Below are positions 11,268-21,405 of a DNA stretch of 64,000 nt, in pieces; position 1 is the first letter of the stretch, and each line of letters opens with the position of its first letter. The notes under the pieces were generated by a model. It had not been told where the DNA came from. It ran no database searches and saw only the letters and a list, made by a program, of their open reading frames with translations. Both the position numbers and the translations under genes were made by a program. The DNA is taken from NCBI GenBank assembly GCA_037157565.1, contig JAZHRO010000055.1, positions 39,215,001 to 39,279,000 on the forward strand, in the 5' to 3' direction. The DNA is from Thalassia testudinum. Taxonomy: Eukaryota; Streptophyta; Magnoliopsida; Alismatales; Hydrocharitaceae.

Positions 11268-11796
11268 ACCCAGCTTACAAACATGCACGTTTAATTTCAA
11301 AAACTTAGGAAGAAGTGGAGAAGTAGAATAATCTGGGGAGATATACACTGGGTTTGCCTTTGTGTTGACCCATAAAAATAAACAGTAGGGAGAAAGCTAC
11401 AAGTTGTATGGATACAGCTTTAGGTAGAATTTCTTTTCAAGGTCACTTAGGGGCGTAGAAACCCGAAGTCCGTTCTAATTGTCGATTAATGAGTCTATCA
11501 CAATTCACACAAAAATATACTTAGCACTTAGAGTTCTCATCGAGTCTTGGGTGGGTTGGGTAGCCATTGAAAGTTGCCTTGAAACCCTAAACTCAAAAAT
11601 CCAAAAAAAAAATAGAAAAGAAGAAAAAGATTCTTTTGCTTTTGAATAAGGTGAGGGCTTGGACGGTCTGCATTTTGGCAGACACTCGGGCGCTATTGTG
11701 TCTCTGTAGTTAAGGTCTTAGTAGAAATTTCCTAGTGTTGAAAAATAACTTTTTCCTAAGAAATCTGATCCTAATTCTTTTATAAATAACATATAG

Positions 11797-11833
11797 TTTT
11801 GCTAGGGACTAACAAAAGATAGGCATGGGGGTG
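11797..11833 (+). promoter_or_regulatory. Polypurine tract with upstream hairpin, element C
   Basis: TTTTGCTAG-GGA-CTAACAAAA (11797-11817) is a near-perfect inverted repeat. GATAGGCATGGGGGTG follows and then the LTR start TGATGTAGAC. This primes plus-strand DNA synthesis in LTR elements. The same hairpin precedes the tract in A, D and M. Confidence 0.85.
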
Positions 11834-12891
11834 TGATGTAGACACATCTATGTCACATAAATTGTCTATTTATACGTGTTCTTAGGCGTATAATTGCATC
11901 ATCATGCATTTAGGTTAGATTGTATAAATTTTAGGTTAATTCTCCCTTTTTGTGGTCAGGGAACGGGGCAATATTTATCGGGGTCTCGGAATGAAGATCT
12001 AACCGTACGGATCTGATCAGGGTGATGAATGGAGTTCAACGACTCCAAGATTGTCTCGATTGGACCTCCGTAGCATCAGATGCAGTCTAAGAAAGATCAA
12101 AGGGCAAGGGGCAAGGTGGTGTAAAATATGTACCTTAGATGACAAATCCAACCGCATGGATGGGTTCGGATCGACGATTGCAGCCCAACGATGCGAAAAT
12201 CGATCCAATCTGACATCTGTGGCACCATCTACATGTTAAAGATGATGAACGGCCAGGATGGCACCACGTGGTGCCAACCCAGCCGCCCAACAACGACCAA
12301 GTCTCCCACTCCAACTCTAAAGGTGCTATCAAGATGCAATCTGAGTCGTTGGTTTGAGATCCAATAGCTGAGTGCGCGTGTGCCTTAAAACGTAAGCACG
12401 ACACAAACTCAAGCACAGCGCATTGGCCTCACCTTCATCCGCGAAGAGGGAGGCGTGGGTTCGAGCCTCGCCTCACCTCAAATTAAAGTGGCGATCGTGC
12501 GTGGGTGGAATTCGTCTGTTGGATCGCGATCGGGCAACGAGGAAGAAGGCTACGTGGCGGCATGGATGAAGGCATGCCTTCATGCGTGATTTGACATCGA
12601 GCTACACGCACAATTGTACGTGCTGGCATTGTGCGCGCTCAGGAGGCGAAACGTGTGTGCCTCTTTTAGGCAGTTTGATCTCTTGATCGGACGGTTGAGA
12701 TCTCGAGAATGCGGCGGGCGCGCTTAACGCCCGAGGGGGGAGAGACGGACGACGTGGCACATTGTGGAGTGTCCGATTAGCGCTGCCCGGTAGAGATGAG
12801 GTGTTCGTCTTCACTAACGCTTATCTACAACGACGTGCACATGTGTCACTAAAGGTAGCGGAGTTAATTTTTCAAAGATAAAATGCATTTT
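11834..12891 (+). mobile_element. 3' LTR of element C (interrupted)
   Basis: It begins TGATGTAGACACATC directly after the polypurine tract and aligns from about 12072 with the 5' LTR. At AAATGCATTTT it is cut by an A-family LTR. In the 5' copy the sequence continues GCCCTTGTACCTC, which is not found downstream. Confidence 0.85.
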
Positions 12892-14594
12892 TGATGGGAA
12901 CACCATCATGAGCCATAACTAGCTCAATTTGGTTTGATAAAGTCAATAAAAGCTCCTACATATCAGTCAGAATGTCTCTTGAGTAGGTTGAGTTGTTTTG
13001 AGAAGAAAAGATGAAAACAGGGTTATTTTGCAATTTTACCATCTTATCACAAATACAAAACAACCACAGGATTTTTCAGGGTTATTAAAGGTCAAATATG
13101 CGTTTAAGTCTAATAAATGGGTCCATACAGATAGAAACGGGTTTTCACGCATTTCAAGAATTAATGGATATCTGAAACCTTAAAACAGACCCGCTTAATT
13201 AACTGAGGTTCTGGTCAAAATAAAATTCATATAAACCCCCTAAAAATCATAGAAAAATATTATCTAGGATTTGGCATCCTTGATTTGACCATTTGAATCC
13301 ATTTTGACCTAAAATAGAGTCTCAGACAGATAGTTGCCCTAATTTAGGTTTCTGTGCAATTTAACCAGTTAAACTTGGTCAAAACATAAATTTGACTTCA
13401 CCATCAATTCCTTGGGTCCAAATTAGGTTTGTACCAAAATTTGGGCCCAATCGGAGATCATCTTGACCTAGTTACATTTCAGTCCTATCTGACTCTTTTC
13501 TCTCACACATATGCCCCTAACTTTTGAAATAATTACAAATAGGACCCTAACTTTATCATTATTCTTTGCAGAAAGGTCCTCACATCATTTTTGGAAGGTC
13601 AGACCTTCACCTTCGAGTTTCGAGCGAGGATTTCTCGCTCGATTCTCAATTAGACACTCTCAAAATTGAAAGGGAGATTCCTTGAAGAATTCCCTTCCAA
13701 ATGAGACCTTCCATGAATCCTAACTTGGCTCCAATTCCTCATGTGAACCTTTTGAAGGTTCACATGTCCTATTTGCATGAAAACCCCATGTTTTTCATGC
13801 AAATAGGACCCCATGGCCTATAAAAGGATCAAGGGCAAGAACCCTAGCTCCTTAGCAATTTGTGGTCAGAGAAAAACCCTCTTCGTCCTTCTCCGACCAT
13901 CTTCGCACCTTGCTTTGGCGACGTCCTCCATTCTCCACGTTCGGCCATCCAACAGCCAAATTGGATGGCTTATCTTCCTCTCCTTATCGTCGCGTGCCTC
14001 TCCGGACAAAGAGAGGGTGTTTCTTTCCCTTGTTCATCGTCGCCGCCTCGTCGTCCCTCTCATCTTCTTCGACATTGGTCTGCCACGGTCGACCTCTTCC
14101 AGCCACCTTCTCCTCTCCTAAGCCCCTCTATCCTCTTCTCTCTCTCCCTACTTCTCTTTCTCGCACTTATGACACATGCACAACCACAGTTTCCCCCTCA
14201 ACATCGTCATCTTCCTCCGCTTCGGCGACCCTCCGACGATGCCTTCCCGCCACTCCACCGCATGAAAACCATCGCCGCCACCTCCACTATCTCCGCCGCG
14301 GCTCGCTCTATAAAAGCCTCACTCAATTTTAGCTTTCACTCACTGTAGACTCTCCTCGAACACAACCACCTACGCACTCGCTCGCCGACGTCGCTAGACT
14401 CTCATGCACACTCTCGCACCATGCCAACCCCTCATCACGTTCGCTGAAGGTTGACGATCCTCCTGAGCATATCTGATTGGGCCATCAGGCCGTGTTTTCT
14501 TATCTCAGGTTCCACATCGGAGCTCCGTCACTGTGCTTCCTTCTCCGGCTCCGTTTGATGTGCTCAGGCCAATGTGGGCCATCCCAGTGATGTA
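12892..14594 (+). mobile_element. A-family LTR, 3'-truncated
   Basis: It starts TGATGGGAACACCATCATGAG, the same start as the 3' LTR of element A (47676). It shares CTCAAAATTGAAAGGGAGATTC and other blocks, and has a TATA box at 13819-13826. The downstream purine-rich part and LTR end are missing where K1 begins at 14595. Frames at 13813-14348 are out-of-phase overlaps of GC-rich LTR sequence. Confidence 0.75.
13819..13826 (+). promoter_or_regulatory. Probable TATA box of an A-family LTR
   Basis: TATAAAAG in an LTR whose relatives have TATTTAAG at the equivalent place (26726, 48614). Confidence 0.55.
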
Positions 14595-16748
14595 TGTTAC
14601 GACCCGATTCCCGGATCCCTACAGGACCCGAGACCGGCTCGCCTCGACTAATCCCAAGACCCAGTCGTCCAACAAGAAATAACCAAAAAAGCAGAAAAGT
14701 AAACCACATTCACACATGCAATATAACTAAGCAGTAAAAACGTGTAAGGCAGTAAAGGAAAGTAAAACTGTTGTTCCAATACATACCACCACAACAACAG
14801 AGACAATGAAAATGAAAGTAACAGTAACAACAATAGTAGCTAAAAGTCTGAAACTCACTACAACAGTAAGGGGTACAACAAAGAAGTGCAGAAAAACTAC
14901 GGTTGGGCTCGACTAGGCCCAGCACCCTCCGCAACCGGAAGCTCGGGCTGCTCAACTCCTGGACCTGAACAGTGTTATGAAAAAGACAGAGTCAGCGAAC
15001 GCTGAGTAGAGTGGTATCTATACTATCTAAAGTAGTAAAAGCAACATGTTTAATTCTCTTTTTTAGTTAATTTATTTTATATGCATTTTCTTTTCACCCC
15101 TTTTCCTCAAACTTTTAGATTTCTTGATCTTGCATGTTCCTTGTGGGAATGTCTTGATTGCAGTCTTTTTCGAAGAGTAGAAGGTACACGTGGTGCTCTC
15201 CTAGCCGAGAGAGCCCCCCCGTGGTAGTCCTACACCTAGTCAACCACCCCGATGTCACTGTCAAGACGTAGTGGTGACTACGGCACACATGATAAACGCA
15301 CGGGTAGCTATCCCGCACTGACACGCGGTCAGTCATTTCCGCTAACGGGTACCCTTAAAGTACAGCACGGAACAGTATAGGGCCTAGCCCTCTCAAAAAC
15401 AGGGGTCTCGCCCCTCCATAGTCCGCGCACCCTCGTCTGACTACCCCAGTTTGCCCAGAGGGCCTAACAAGTCGGTGTAGGGTGGCTAGATGAACCCCGG
15501 GCCTCATGGGGTGGCCAGCTCCCTCCCTACCCTAGTGGCTCATCTCGGTATCGTGTACACAAGGGCCAACAGAAGTGGGTGTAGAGTGGCTAATCCTAAC
15601 CCCGAGTCTCAACCCAAGGGCGGCTAGCTCCGCTCTACACAAAAAGGGGACAGTCGCTCTCCTTGGTACCACGTACTCAAGGGCCAGCACACTTCTCATC
15701 TACATTCCAGATTTTTCCATCTAACCACAGGAGCTCTAGTCTTAATTCCCTGTAGGGTTCATGCTCATGTTCACCATATTATTCCGATCCAGATTCCACC
15801 ATTTACAATTCAGTTCTCGTTTATGTATAGGCAGCTCGTGTTTCCATAATTCAATACATGCAACTGATGATTTCACAGGTAATTGTTCATTTATCTCAGA
15901 CAGCTCATATTCTAACAGGCAGCTCACAATTATATTACAGGCAATTGCTAGCAGTTTAACTTAATCATGTATACAAATACAATCATGCAGTACAATTGAT
16001 TCATTCATTTCTCTGTCCTAGGGTTCATGCCACATCCTAGGGGTTCCAGTTGGCTAATTCCACAGGCACATTCTTACTTATTTGAATTAAGAGAAGTAGT
16101 CCACTTTACCAGACAATCCGGGAGTAATGGCGGCTCGAATCGTAGACCCAGGCCTCTCTGCGAGTCCCAAACACGTAGCAGGCTGAAACCCTATACCAGG
16201 GAATACATCATAAAGGAGGATTTAGAACAGTGTATAAAGGTTTCTAGTACGTAGAGAAACTCGCAAGGAAACTACAGATACTTGGTTTGCGTAAAACGGA
16301 TCCCGATCGGACCCCAAACGGGTGAAAAACGTGTCTACTGACCAAAATCAGACGTCTGGAAATAAGTCCAGACGTCTTAAATGATACAGAACCTCACCTC
16401 AAGTCCCTGCGATGTCCTCAAATGTCCAAGACTCCCCTACGATTGTCTGAAGGCGGTTCCAGACGTTGGACCACTCCTTCGGTCGTCTGGAAGCACCTCC
16501 GGTCGTTTGGTGAGCTGATCAGACGTCCGAAAGTGCGTAGGAGGGCATTCTGCACTCCTTCCCAAGGCTGCTCCTGCGTACGACAGTGCAGCCATCCAAA
16601 ATCAGATCGACATATCTTCTACGGTGTGGCCTGCATGGTCGTAACTGCGAAAAGAACGTACCATCATGATAAAGGAGCTTTCAGACGTCTGGTCTTGACT
16701 TCAGACGTCCAGATGCTTCGCTAGTCGTCCGGACTTCACCCCAGATGT

Positions 16749-16775
16749 CTGATACTGGAAAATTTCCAGTATCAG
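16749..16775. repeat. Inverted repeat with 13-bp arms in the K1 LTR
   Basis: CTGATACTGGAAA and its reverse complement around one central base. Equivalent inverted repeats with different arm sequence occur in K2 (53919-53945) and K3 (63435-63462). Confidence 0.9.
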
Positions 16776-16994
16776 AACTCGCTCCCAGCGCTCTCACCGT
16801 GCTCCACCACTCTTCTCCTCGCTCCGCCGCAGCTCCAGTTGCTGCAGGTGGTCGAGGACGTCGCTCCCCCTCCTCCTCCCGCACTCTCCTCTTTCTTGCT
16901 CTCTCTCACTCACCCTCGCTCACCTCCTCTCGCGGCAGTGAAGGTGGGGTGTGGTGGTGGTGTGTGGAGTGGAGAGGAGAGGAGGGGAGGGTGG

Positions 16995-17002
16995 CTTTTA
17001 TA
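16995..17002 (-). promoter_or_regulatory. Probable TATA box of K1
   Basis: Minus-strand TATAAAAG, about 210 bases inside the LTR start. Transcription would run toward 14595. Confidence 0.55.
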
Positions 17003-17227
17003 GGTGCTGTGGGTTTAGGGTTTGATAGGGAGAGGAGGAGAAAGGAGAGAGAGAAAAGGAGCTTCTGCGTCGCCTGCGTGCAGAGCGCAGAGCGCGTAAA
17101 AAAATTTTATTTTCAGACGTCTGGGAAAGAGTCCAGACGTCTAGACAGACGTTTGACTGAGACTCCAAACGTCTTAAAAGGGTAAAAGTGGGACGGATCT
17201 TTACATCATAACAAACTTAAAGGAAGT

Positions 17228-17244
17228 TTCGTCCCCGAAACTTG
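17228..17244 (-). promoter_or_regulatory. Pre-LTR TTTCGGGGACGAAACTT segment of K1
   Basis: Minus-strand TTTCGGGGACGAAACTT lies before the LTR start. This sequence typically sits between coding region and 3' LTR in Tekay-type elements, close to the polypurine tract. Confidence 0.6.
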
Positions 17245-17289
17245 AATTAGCTAGGGTGCGGAAAAAGGAACATAAAACACATAACAAAC

Positions 17290-17963
17290 TTAAAGAGGAC
17301 CGAAGTAGGTCGGAAAAGACGTACCCTCAAAAAGCTCCGGGTACCGCTCTTGTATCGTCGCCTCAGGCTCCCAAGTAGCCTCCTCGTACCGCTGGCTTCT
17401 CCATAGGACCTTCACCAGTGGTAGTCTAGTATCTGCACTGGTCTCTCGAGGTAGGTCAGGTCGTCACCTACCTCGACACTCTCGTGGCTCAGAACATGAC
17501 TGGGATCGGCGACGTATTTCCTGAGGTTGGACACGTGGAACACATCGTGCACTCCAGAAAGCTGGGGAGGAAGGGCAAGTCGGTAAGCAACGGGTCCTAC
17601 CTGTTCTAGGATCTCAAAGGGCCCCACAAACCTCGATGCAAGCTTCCCTTTCACCCCAAAATGCTGCAGGCCCTTCATGGGAGAAACGTGGAGAAAGACG
17701 TGATCCCCAACCTCGAACTGTACCTCTCTGCGTTTCCGGTTAGCATAACTCTTCTGCCTACTCTTGACAGTGCGGAGTCATTTATGGATCTACTCTATCA
17801 CCTCCTGACTCTGCCGGATCAGCCTGGGGCCAATCTCCCACTTGGTCCCCCCCTCGACCCAACTCAAGGGTGCAATACACCTCCGTCCATACAGAGCCTC
17901 GTAAGGTGCCATGTCGATGCTCTAGTGGTAACTGTTATTATATGCAAACTCTACCAAGGGTAA
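17290..17963 (-). pseudogene. K1 integrase C-terminal domain and chromodomain
   Basis: From 17963 leftwards the minus strand encodes LVEFAYNNSYH, MAPYEALYGRRC, a GPF-type region (KGKLASRFVGPFEILEQVG), FHVSNLRKYV and DLTYLERPVQILD. After a frameshift near 17415 it continues with LVKVLWRSQRYEEATWEPE and ERYPELFEG. These match the integrase C-terminus and chromodomain of Tekay/Del chromoviruses, which direct integration toward heterochromatin. Stops at several sites show decay. Confidence 0.85.
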
Positions 17964-18070
17964 ATGCTTGGTGGCGACCTTCCTCTATAGTTTTATTATT
18001 TCGTCGTAGTATAGCATAGAGAGGTGATTACCAGTTTAATACAATTTGTTACTCGGAAATAAAGAGTTCC

Positions 18071-18090
18071 CGAGGTCGAACTCAGTGAGC
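18071..18090 (-). other. U5 motif of the solo LTR
   Basis: The minus strand reads GCTCACTGAGTTCGACCTCG, close to GCCTCCCTGAGTTTGACCCT in D LTRs and the related motif in A LTRs. Confidence 0.6.
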
Positions 18091-18129
18091 AAACTGTATT
18101 CTAGAGATACAAATTCTTATTACAAAAAT

Positions 18130-18570
18130 AAAGAGAGAGAGAGAGAATTTGTTGGCTTTTCTTCTTTTCTCTTTGCTTCTCCTCTTCTTCCTTCTCAGAT
18201 CTTCTGCTCTCTTCCTTTGTTCTTCTTCTTTATCTGCAGTGGTGATGTTCTTCTTCTTTCAGCTGTTTCTGCTCGTCTCTTCCTTTTTCTTCTGCAGAGC
18301 GGTCCTGTTCTTCTTCTTCTTCTTTCTTTCTTCTTTTCCTTTCTTCAGATCTTCTTCTTCTCGTGCTCTTCTTCTTCTTTCAGTTCTTCCCTTGGCCTCT
18401 CTGTGTTCTCCTCTGCCTCGCCTTCCTTCTCCTTCTTTGCCTTCAGGACGTCGTCTGATTTTCCAATCAGATGACTTAAACCGCCGCTGCTACAGTGCTC
18501 CTCCTTCCTTCAGCTTTCGTCGTCCTTCTTCCCTGCCTCGCTCGTCTTCTTCTTCTTCGCCTGTGCCTGC
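18130..18570 (-). repeat. Purine-rich tract (minus strand) in the solo LTR
   Basis: Several hundred bases are almost purely CT on the plus strand, thus GA on the sense strand. The same tract is at 40330-40830, 27855-28230 and 49745-50090 in other A-family LTRs. Confidence 0.85.
18450..18475. repeat. Conserved hairpin in A-family LTR (copy 1)
   Basis: GTCGTCTGATT and AATCAGATGAC around TTCC, one mismatch in 11 pairs. Homologous to 40733-40758 and 50108-50129. Confidence 0.8.
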
Positions 18571-19320
18571 ACACTTCAAAGCTCTCGTCAGCGGGCAAAA
18601 ACCTATTCTACCCTCCCCCCCCCCCCGCGTTTCTCTCTCACAGAAGTCGCTCTTAGGAAAGCTCTCCCAGAGCTGCCGGGTAGTCGGGTACGGGTCGCGC
18701 CCGGGTCCAGGCCCACCGACGTGCGTGGTGGGCGAGGAGTGCAGGTCAGTCTAAGTCGGGTCGGGCCAGGTCCGCGGGGCGTGGTCGCGGACGAGGCCGG
18801 GTCGAGCGAGTGAGAGAGAGGGACCTCACCCCGTGCTCAGGAGGCAACGAGCATAAGGCACTTTTTGCCTTTATGCGGGCGCGCTCCTCTGAAAGGTTAC
18901 GAGGTGGGACTAAATGTCCCACCCCAATTTGGGTGCCTGCGCGGAGGAAGCAGCGGCAGTCGAGGCGAAGCGCGGGGGCTTCGCGCGAGAGCTTCGACTC
19001 GACTGCAGCCTGGTACTTCGCGAAGACGCCTCGCACTGTCTGGGAGCGTGACCTGGGCGTGGCGCACCTGGGGCAGCAGGTGAAGAAGCTGCTTCGCTTC
19101 AACAATGGCGGCGACGAGCGCAGGTACTTGCCTACAGAGAAACGGCCTCTCGGCCCAATCAGAAACGCGGAGGACCTTCGCCGTGGCACGGCGAAGGTGG
19201 TCAGGGGGTGTGCAGGCGGCGGGGCGGAGCCTAAGGGCTGCCCTAGGTCGGACTGTGGGTCGGGAGATGGGTTTGTTCGGTGGAGTTGCAGAGGGTGATT
19301 TGGGAGAAGTGGAAGGGTGG

Positions 19321-19368
19321 AGGTTGATCAGGGTGGGGAGGCGGAGGTTGATCAGGGTGGGGAGGCGG
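19321..19368 (+). repeat. 24-bp tandem duplication
   Basis: Two perfect copies of a 24-bp unit (AGGTTGATCAGG...) followed by a partial third, inside the solo LTR. Confidence 0.9.
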
Positions 19369-20036
19369 AGGTTCTGCGGTGGTCGGCGAGCCGTGTGGGT
19401 TGCTGGAGTGATGGGAGCGGGTCGCCGGAGCAGGGGCCGGAGGTGGAGAAGGTGAGGGCGATTGGTCGGATCGGGGTAACAGTAATGATGTAAAATGAGG
19501 AAAAGGAAGAGGGGAGAAAGAGGAGGAGTTCTACCTACTTAGCAGGACGAGGAGGGGCCGGAGCGGGCGACAGTTTTATCGACTGTCGCCGGAGAAGAAG
19601 CTGCCCAAAGGAAGGAGCGACAGCGAGGAGAGGGCTGGAGAGGCGCGCGCTGGGTGCGGCGCGGCGCGGGAAGAGCGGGGAAAAGTAGCCCTGCTGCTGG
19701 TAGTGCGGCAGAACGACGAGGAGGAGGAGGAGAGACCGCCGGAGCTGGAGGGCTTCCTGTCGGAGTGGGAAGAGAGTGAAAAGAGGGTGTTTCTCCGTCA
19801 GGACCGAGCTCCTTCGAACGGTGGAGTGACGGGGGGTATTTATAGGGTAGAATCAGAGAGGAGGGCGGAGGGAGACGACGTGTCTCCCTCGCCGGAGGAC
19901 GCCGGAGATGGAGACCCATACCGTCCGTGCGTTCGCACGGCCGGTATGGTGGGTTGCAGCGACCAGGGGGGTGTCCCTGCGACGGCTGACGACGTAGGGC
20001 ACCCCCGGTTTACTTGCCAGACCCTCCCCCTTACCC

Positions 20037-20086
20037 TGCGCGGCGCCATGCTCCGCGCAAGGTCGCCGGAGCATGGTGCTGCTCAG
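20037..20086. repeat. GC-rich fold-back in the solo LTR
   Basis: CCATGCTCCG and CGGAGCATGG are arms of a longer imperfect stem. The equivalent in 41851-41900 is nearly perfect. Confidence 0.75.
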
Positions 20087-20776
20087 GTTTTGGCAGGAGG
20101 GACCTGAATGCAAAGAACGAAGGAGAGTTAGGGGCAGAAATGTGAGGGTTCAAAAGTTGAGGGCCAAAAAGTAAATATATGAGGACCAAAGTACAAAGTT
20201 GGTTAAGAAGGTTTCTTCTTAGGCTCAAGTTTTTATACATGACTAATTAGGACCTAAGGAATTTGATGGTGAATTTTATTTCTAGATTAAACCTTGTTTG
20301 ACCGGTCAATTTACGCAAAAACCTGAATTAAGTTATTAATTGGGCATGGTTCTCAATGTAGGTCAAAATGGGTTCTGAAGGCCAAATTGAAAGTTCTAAA
20401 CCCTAGAGATTATTTTTATATGAATTTTAGAGGGTTTATTCTATTTTTACTTTGCCTCGAACCTCGTGAATTGAAGTGGGTTTGTTTTAAGGTTACAGAT
20501 TATCATTTAGTTCCTTGGAATTGCTGTAGCCCTTGTCAGATCATCTCATCCCACTTTTATTCTTATTAGGTTACTTTGACCTATGTTTGGACCCTGAATT
20601 ACCCTGTATGCAGATTATACTGGTAAAATTGCATTTTTACCCCTTATGACTTGTTTTCTCCTTAAACTCAGAATTATCTGAGTTAAGCCTTTCCTTGAGT
20701 TATGTAGGAGCTTTTATCCTTTGTATTAGGTCAAAATGAGCTAGTTATGGCTCATGATGAGGTTCTCATCAATGCT

Positions 20777-21257
20777 CCTCCCAGGAGCCTCTCCAGTCCA
20801 GTACACAGGCGCGCAAAAGGTCCTCAAGTGTCTGTATGGTGTGCTCTGACTGTCCGTTTGTATGGGGGTGGTACGCGGTATTGAACCTCAACCGTGTCCC
20901 CAAAGCCTGCTGAAAATCAGCCCAGAACTGAGAAGTAAAACAGGTATCCCTGTAGGATACAATCTCACATGGAACTCCGTGCAGGTGTACCACATCGCGA
21001 ATGTACCTCTCTGCCAACTGTGTTGGTCCCAAGGTGACTCGGATCGGTAGGAAACACACCGTCTTCGTCAACCTGTCCACTATCACCCAGACTGCGTCGT
21101 GTCCTCGTTGGGTAACAGGTAGACCCACCACCAAGTCTATGGTGATGCTCTCCCACTTCCACCCTGGCGCAGGAAGTGGTTGCAATGGTCCAGCAGGCCT
21201 TTGGTGCTCGACCTTCACCTGCTGGCACACTAAACACTGCTGCACGAACTCACCTGC
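20777..21257 (-). pseudogene. K1 integrase zinc finger (part) and catalytic core
   Basis: The minus-strand frame reads CLVCQQVKVEHQRPAGPLQP (second half of the HHCC finger), then WESITIDLVVGLP with the first catalytic Asp, VDRLTKTVCFLP, and YHPHTNGQSEHTIQTLEDLL with the catalytic Glu in the expected place. The second Asp region reads YRDTCFTSQFW. The frame ends at SWEEH where the solo LTR is inserted. Upstream pol is lost at the junction with 21258. Confidence 0.88.
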
Positions 21258-21405
21258 TAGCAGGCCTCTGGTGCTAGACCCCTATTTCTGAGAGGGCTAG
21301 GCCCTATACTGTTTCGTGATATACTTTGGGCGTACCTGCTAGCGGAAACGACTGACCACGTGTCAGTGCAGGATAGCTACTTGTGCGTTTATCATTGTAG
21401 CATGC
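21258..21405 (+). mobile_element. Inverted fragment of a K-family LTR
   Basis: GCTAGACCCC...CTGAGAGGGCTAGGCCCTATACTG...GACTGACCACGTG matches plus-oriented K2 near 55390-55540, opposite to the K1 element it adjoins. It marks a rearranged end of K1 and the left end of what remains of element D. Confidence 0.75.

Larger units (their letters stand above)
6191..12891 (+). mobile_element. Element C: non-autonomous LTR retrotransposon
   Basis: Two copies of one LTR (from 6191 and from 11834) enclose a primer site (7712-7729), a leader, a frame-broken Tyr/Pro-rich and acidic ORF (8842 to about 10440), a G-run module (10583-10617) and a polypurine tract with hairpin (11797-11833). No pol domain is found. 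The 5' LTR lacks about its first 240 bases, replaced by D1. The 3' LTR is interrupted at 12892 by an A-family LTR and its tail is not found. It is the same family as E. Confidence 0.85.
16340..17180. repeat. Cluster of CAGACGTCTG-type palindromes in K1
   Basis: At least eight perfect or one-off copies, for example at 16349, 16369, 16521, 16682, 16702, 17116 and 17134, on both sides of the TATA box. Confidence 0.85.
14595..17213 (-). mobile_element. 3' LTR of K1
   Basis: Plus-strand edges are TGTTACGACCC at 14595 and ...CATAACA at 17213, about 2.6 kb. It matches K2 (53405-56208, opposite strand) and K3 (61321 onward). It holds a minus-strand TATAAAAG (17002-16995), many CAGACGTCTG-like palindromes and a 27-nt inverted repeat (16749-16775). 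Confidence 0.88.
17969..20771 (-). mobile_element. A-family solo LTR inserted in the K1 integrase
   Basis: Plus-strand edges are TGGTGGCGACC and ...GGTTCTCATCA. A perfect 5-bp duplication shows an intact insertion between the integrase motifs SWEEH and LVEFAYNN. It matches the solo LTR at 40144-42586: the right-hand 700 bases are nearly collinear, and both have the pyrimidine-rich tract and the U5 motif. It carries two notable hairpins (18450-18475, 20037-20086). Long frames such as 18149-18754 and 18810-19298 are artefacts of base composition. Confidence 0.88.
17964..20776. repeat. 5-bp target-site duplication ATGCT around a solo LTR
   Basis: ATGCT at 17964-17968 and again at 20772-20776 flank the solo LTR 17969-20771 exactly. 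Confidence 0.9.
14595..21257 (-). mobile_element. K1: truncated Tekay/Del-like chromovirus
   Basis: On the minus strand the order is integrase zinc finger and core (21245-20777), integrase C-terminus and chromodomain (17963-17290), a purine-rich TTTCGGGGACGAAACTT segment (about 17228-17244) and an LTR (17213-14595). Gag, protease, RT, RNase H and the 5' LTR are missing. A solo LTR (17969-20771) splits the integrase. This domain order and the TGTTACGACCC-type LTR edge fit Tekay/Del chromoviruses. Confidence 0.88.

Noticed and set aside
18149..18754. 201-residue open frame, plus strand
   Set aside because: It is antisense to a purine-rich LTR tract. The product is Phe/Leu/Ser low complexity, caused by base composition, and the sister LTR does not keep the frame.
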